Assembly: GCA_000695325.1 (NCBI GenBank)
Contig: AVPN01000034.1
Location: forward strand, 71,079-111,962
Origin: Pleurobrachia bachei
Taxonomy: Eukaryota > Ctenophora > Tentaculata > Cydippida > Pleurobrachiidae
Direction of reading: 5' to 3'
DNA: 40,884 nucleotides
Shown: one piece after another, positions 39,078 through 40,884 of the stretch
How positions within the stretch are numbered: the stretch's first letter is position 1
Layout of the letters: every line of letters begins with the position of its first letter
The notes under the pieces: model-generated
What the model was told of the DNA's origin: nothing
The model's input: the letters and a program-made list of their open reading frames with translations, nothing else
The model's database searches: none
Made by a program: the position numbers and the translations under genes

Positions 39078-40884
39078 CTTGTAATCTTGTAATCTTCTTC
39101 GTGTAGATGCTACACCGGTGTCAGTTCATTCCTTACAGAGCCTCCCCCTCCCTGGAAACATTCCGTATCCAGTCCAATATTGAATTGTTGTTCTGTTTTT
39201 GGTATCCGAGTACCGGGGGACGATCCGGAAATCTCTTCAGCCATTTCCCCAAGAGTATCTTGAATGAATCCAAATCTTCCGCTGAGTTCACTTCACTGGG
39301 GAGGGTATTCCATAACCGGGTCGCTCTACATGAAAATGAGTTGTGGTGCTTCGTTTGGACCGATTTTTGGGTGTTTGTGGGGCATGTAGGGATTTCTGCC
39401 TTTTTTCCAAGCCGGGTGTGATTGTAGAAGCGAATGCCAATATTGTTGGGGGCTTTTTCATTGGCCATTTTCCACATCATGACGATGGTATAGCGCTCCC
39501 TGCGGCGTTGAAGGGAGAGGATGTTTAGAGTTTTCAAGCGCTCCCAGTAGTTTACATTTCCCATTCCTGTGATCCGTTTAGTAAACTTCCTTTGAATCGC
39601 TTCAACGTTCTGGATATCCGAGATTTTTGGTGAGTCCCAGAGTGGACAGCAGTATTCTAACTTGCTGCGAATAAGACTTTTGTAAAGGATAGTCATTGTC
39701 CTTTTGTCTCTTGTTTTGAAAGCTCTCAAAACCCAAGCACTCATTTTCCGGGCATCCGATGTCATTTTTCCTATTTGGTTTTCCCAAGAAAGGTCGTTTG
39801 ACAGCTGAATTCCTAAGTCTCGGACACATGGTTTGGGTTCAATTATAAGGCCCTTTGGTGTGTAGTATGTCTGTAGTTCCTGGGCGAACGGCAACTGCTT
39901 TAGTAGCAGGGTCTTATTGAGGGAGTATTGCAGGACTTCGAACTTGTCATCATTCAACTTCATATTGTTTGCCACTTTCCAAGTCCATCTAAGTCCTCTT
40001 GGAGTTGGGCTTGTGAGTTTTCACCTTCAATGCCTTTTATAAGCTTCGTGTCATCAGCTAGAGTCTTGGTCGTTGAGTTTATCACGGCAAAGTTTAGGTC
40101 CGCCATATATATGATGAATAGAATCGGTCCCAGCACGGTACCCTGTGGGACACCACTCAGAACTTTTTCCCACGTAGACTTTTTTCCGTCCACGGTAACA
40201 GTTTGGTATCTATCTGTTAGAAAACATCTGATCCAGCTGAGAACTTTTCCCCGGACACCATAGCGTTCGAGTTTAGCAAGTAAGAGTTTGACATCCACCT
40301 TGTCAAAAGCTTTCGTATAGTCCACGTAAATGACATCTACTTCATTCCCTTCTCGGAGCTCTTTGAGAATTGTGTCGACGTGTTCGATTAGTTGGGTTAG
40401 ACAACTGCGTTGCTTTCGGAATCCGTGTTGTGACTCGGGAAATAGGTTGTTTTCCTCAAAATGGTGGACTAAGTGTTTTTTCATGACACGCTCAAAAGTC
40501 TTTATTACATTTGAGGTGAGGGAGACAGGGCGGTAGTTGGCCGGATTTGTTTTATCGCCCTTTTTAAAGATTGGAACAACCTGCTGATTTTTCAAAGACT
40601 CTGGGATACATTCCTCCTCTATCGACTTACTCCATAACAGCCAAAGGGGGTAGCAGAGCTGAGCTCCGCAATCGTGAAGGATTCTGGCCGGGATGTCACC
40701 GTCCGGTACTGCTCCATACGGATTAATTTCCTTTAGAGCAGCCTGGATATCCTCTGGCGTAAAGTCAAAGTTTTCAGTGACCAGATGGGGTTCTGACTTA
40801 ATCCAGGTCAGGCTCCTCTCCACGTCTATATCATCAGGGTTGCTAAAGACTCCAACATACTGGTTCTGTAATAGCTGTGCCTTT
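39078..40884 (-). mobile_element. Non-LTR retrotransposon (LINE) reverse transcriptase, 5' cut by window, frameshifted
   Basis: The reverse transcriptase reads from the window edge to about 39960, then continues in a different frame from 39975 to the stop at 39133. Motifs are visible: VPIFKKGDK and NYRPVSLTS (fingers), IYVDYTKAFDKV (catalytic Asp), SGVPQGTVLGP, and LADDTKLI (the usual F/YADD with Leu first, both Asp kept). After the shift, LEYCCPLWDS and SLQRRRERY match the C-terminal part of CR1/Jockey-type elements. A one-base loss after GLGKW breaks the frame, so this copy is inactive as read. The 3' end has a short AAGATTAC repeat (39079-39097), like the octamer tails of CR1/L2-type LINEs. 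It sits about 210 bp upstream of villin in the same orientation. Confidence 0.88.

Noticed and set aside
1-40884. tRNA, rRNA, CRISPR or bacterial operon features
   Set aside because: None seen; the direct repeats are minisatellites or duplications without spacer structure, and the genes are eukaryotic.

Overview
The window is nuclear DNA from an intron-containing animal, most likely a compact, gene-dense invertebrate genome; the species cannot be named. The animal assignment rests on homologues of Treslin/TICRR, C9orf72, a BACURD-type KCTD protein, ARV1, TFIIH p44, EXOSC6 and a villin with a C-terminal headpiece. Introns have GT-AG ends and all exon chains below were rebuilt by hand from reading frames and splice phases. 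One assembly gap (584 N) lies at 22930-23513.

Layout. From 168 to about 22718 every gene is on the minus strand and closely packed. In transcription order they are: a PX/BAR sorting nexin (18909-21495, possibly with extra upstream coiled-coil exons), ARV1 (17312-18449), a KCTD10/13/TNFAIP1-like BTB protein (13258-17137), DNTTIP2 (12290-12952), TFIIH p44 (10887-12008), a C9orf72/p44 chimera (9659-10660), C9orf72 (8005-9432), EXOSC6 (6971-7777) and TICRR (168-6780). Stop-to-start distances are about 170-460 bp. Most start codons lie 2-16 nt after a pyrimidine-rich AG acceptor with no visible upstream exon; TICRR is less clear. This looks like spliced-leader trans-splicing and operon-like organisation, which is inference. 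From 24518 to 28271 the plus strand carries thioredoxin, a truncated ATP synthase gamma copy and a complete gamma gene. From 38865 down to 29062 the minus strand carries one large villin gene. A 5'-cut, frameshifted non-LTR retrotransposon (39078-40884) sits just upstream of it.

The most striking feature is repeated local tandem duplication. A 1228-bp duplication fuses the first half of C9orf72 in frame to the zinc-finger tail of TFIIH p44. A roughly 1.45-kb duplication leaves a gamma-subunit copy that stops at a codon taken from the thioredoxin gene. A roughly 2.93-kb duplication inside villin adds a second G4-G5 module with every exon phase preserved, giving a predicted 1197-residue protein with eight gelsolin folds plus part of a ninth. 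Smaller duplications repeat exon/intron boundaries. Some of these could be unmerged haplotypes in the assembly; long reads would decide.

The genes belong to ordinary housekeeping pathways (replication initiation, RNA exosome, nucleotide-excision repair and transcription, pre-rRNA processing, sterol and GPI transport, endosomal sorting, redox, mitochondrial ATP synthesis, actin bundling). If they share a transcript, their grouping probably reflects co-expression, not one pathway.
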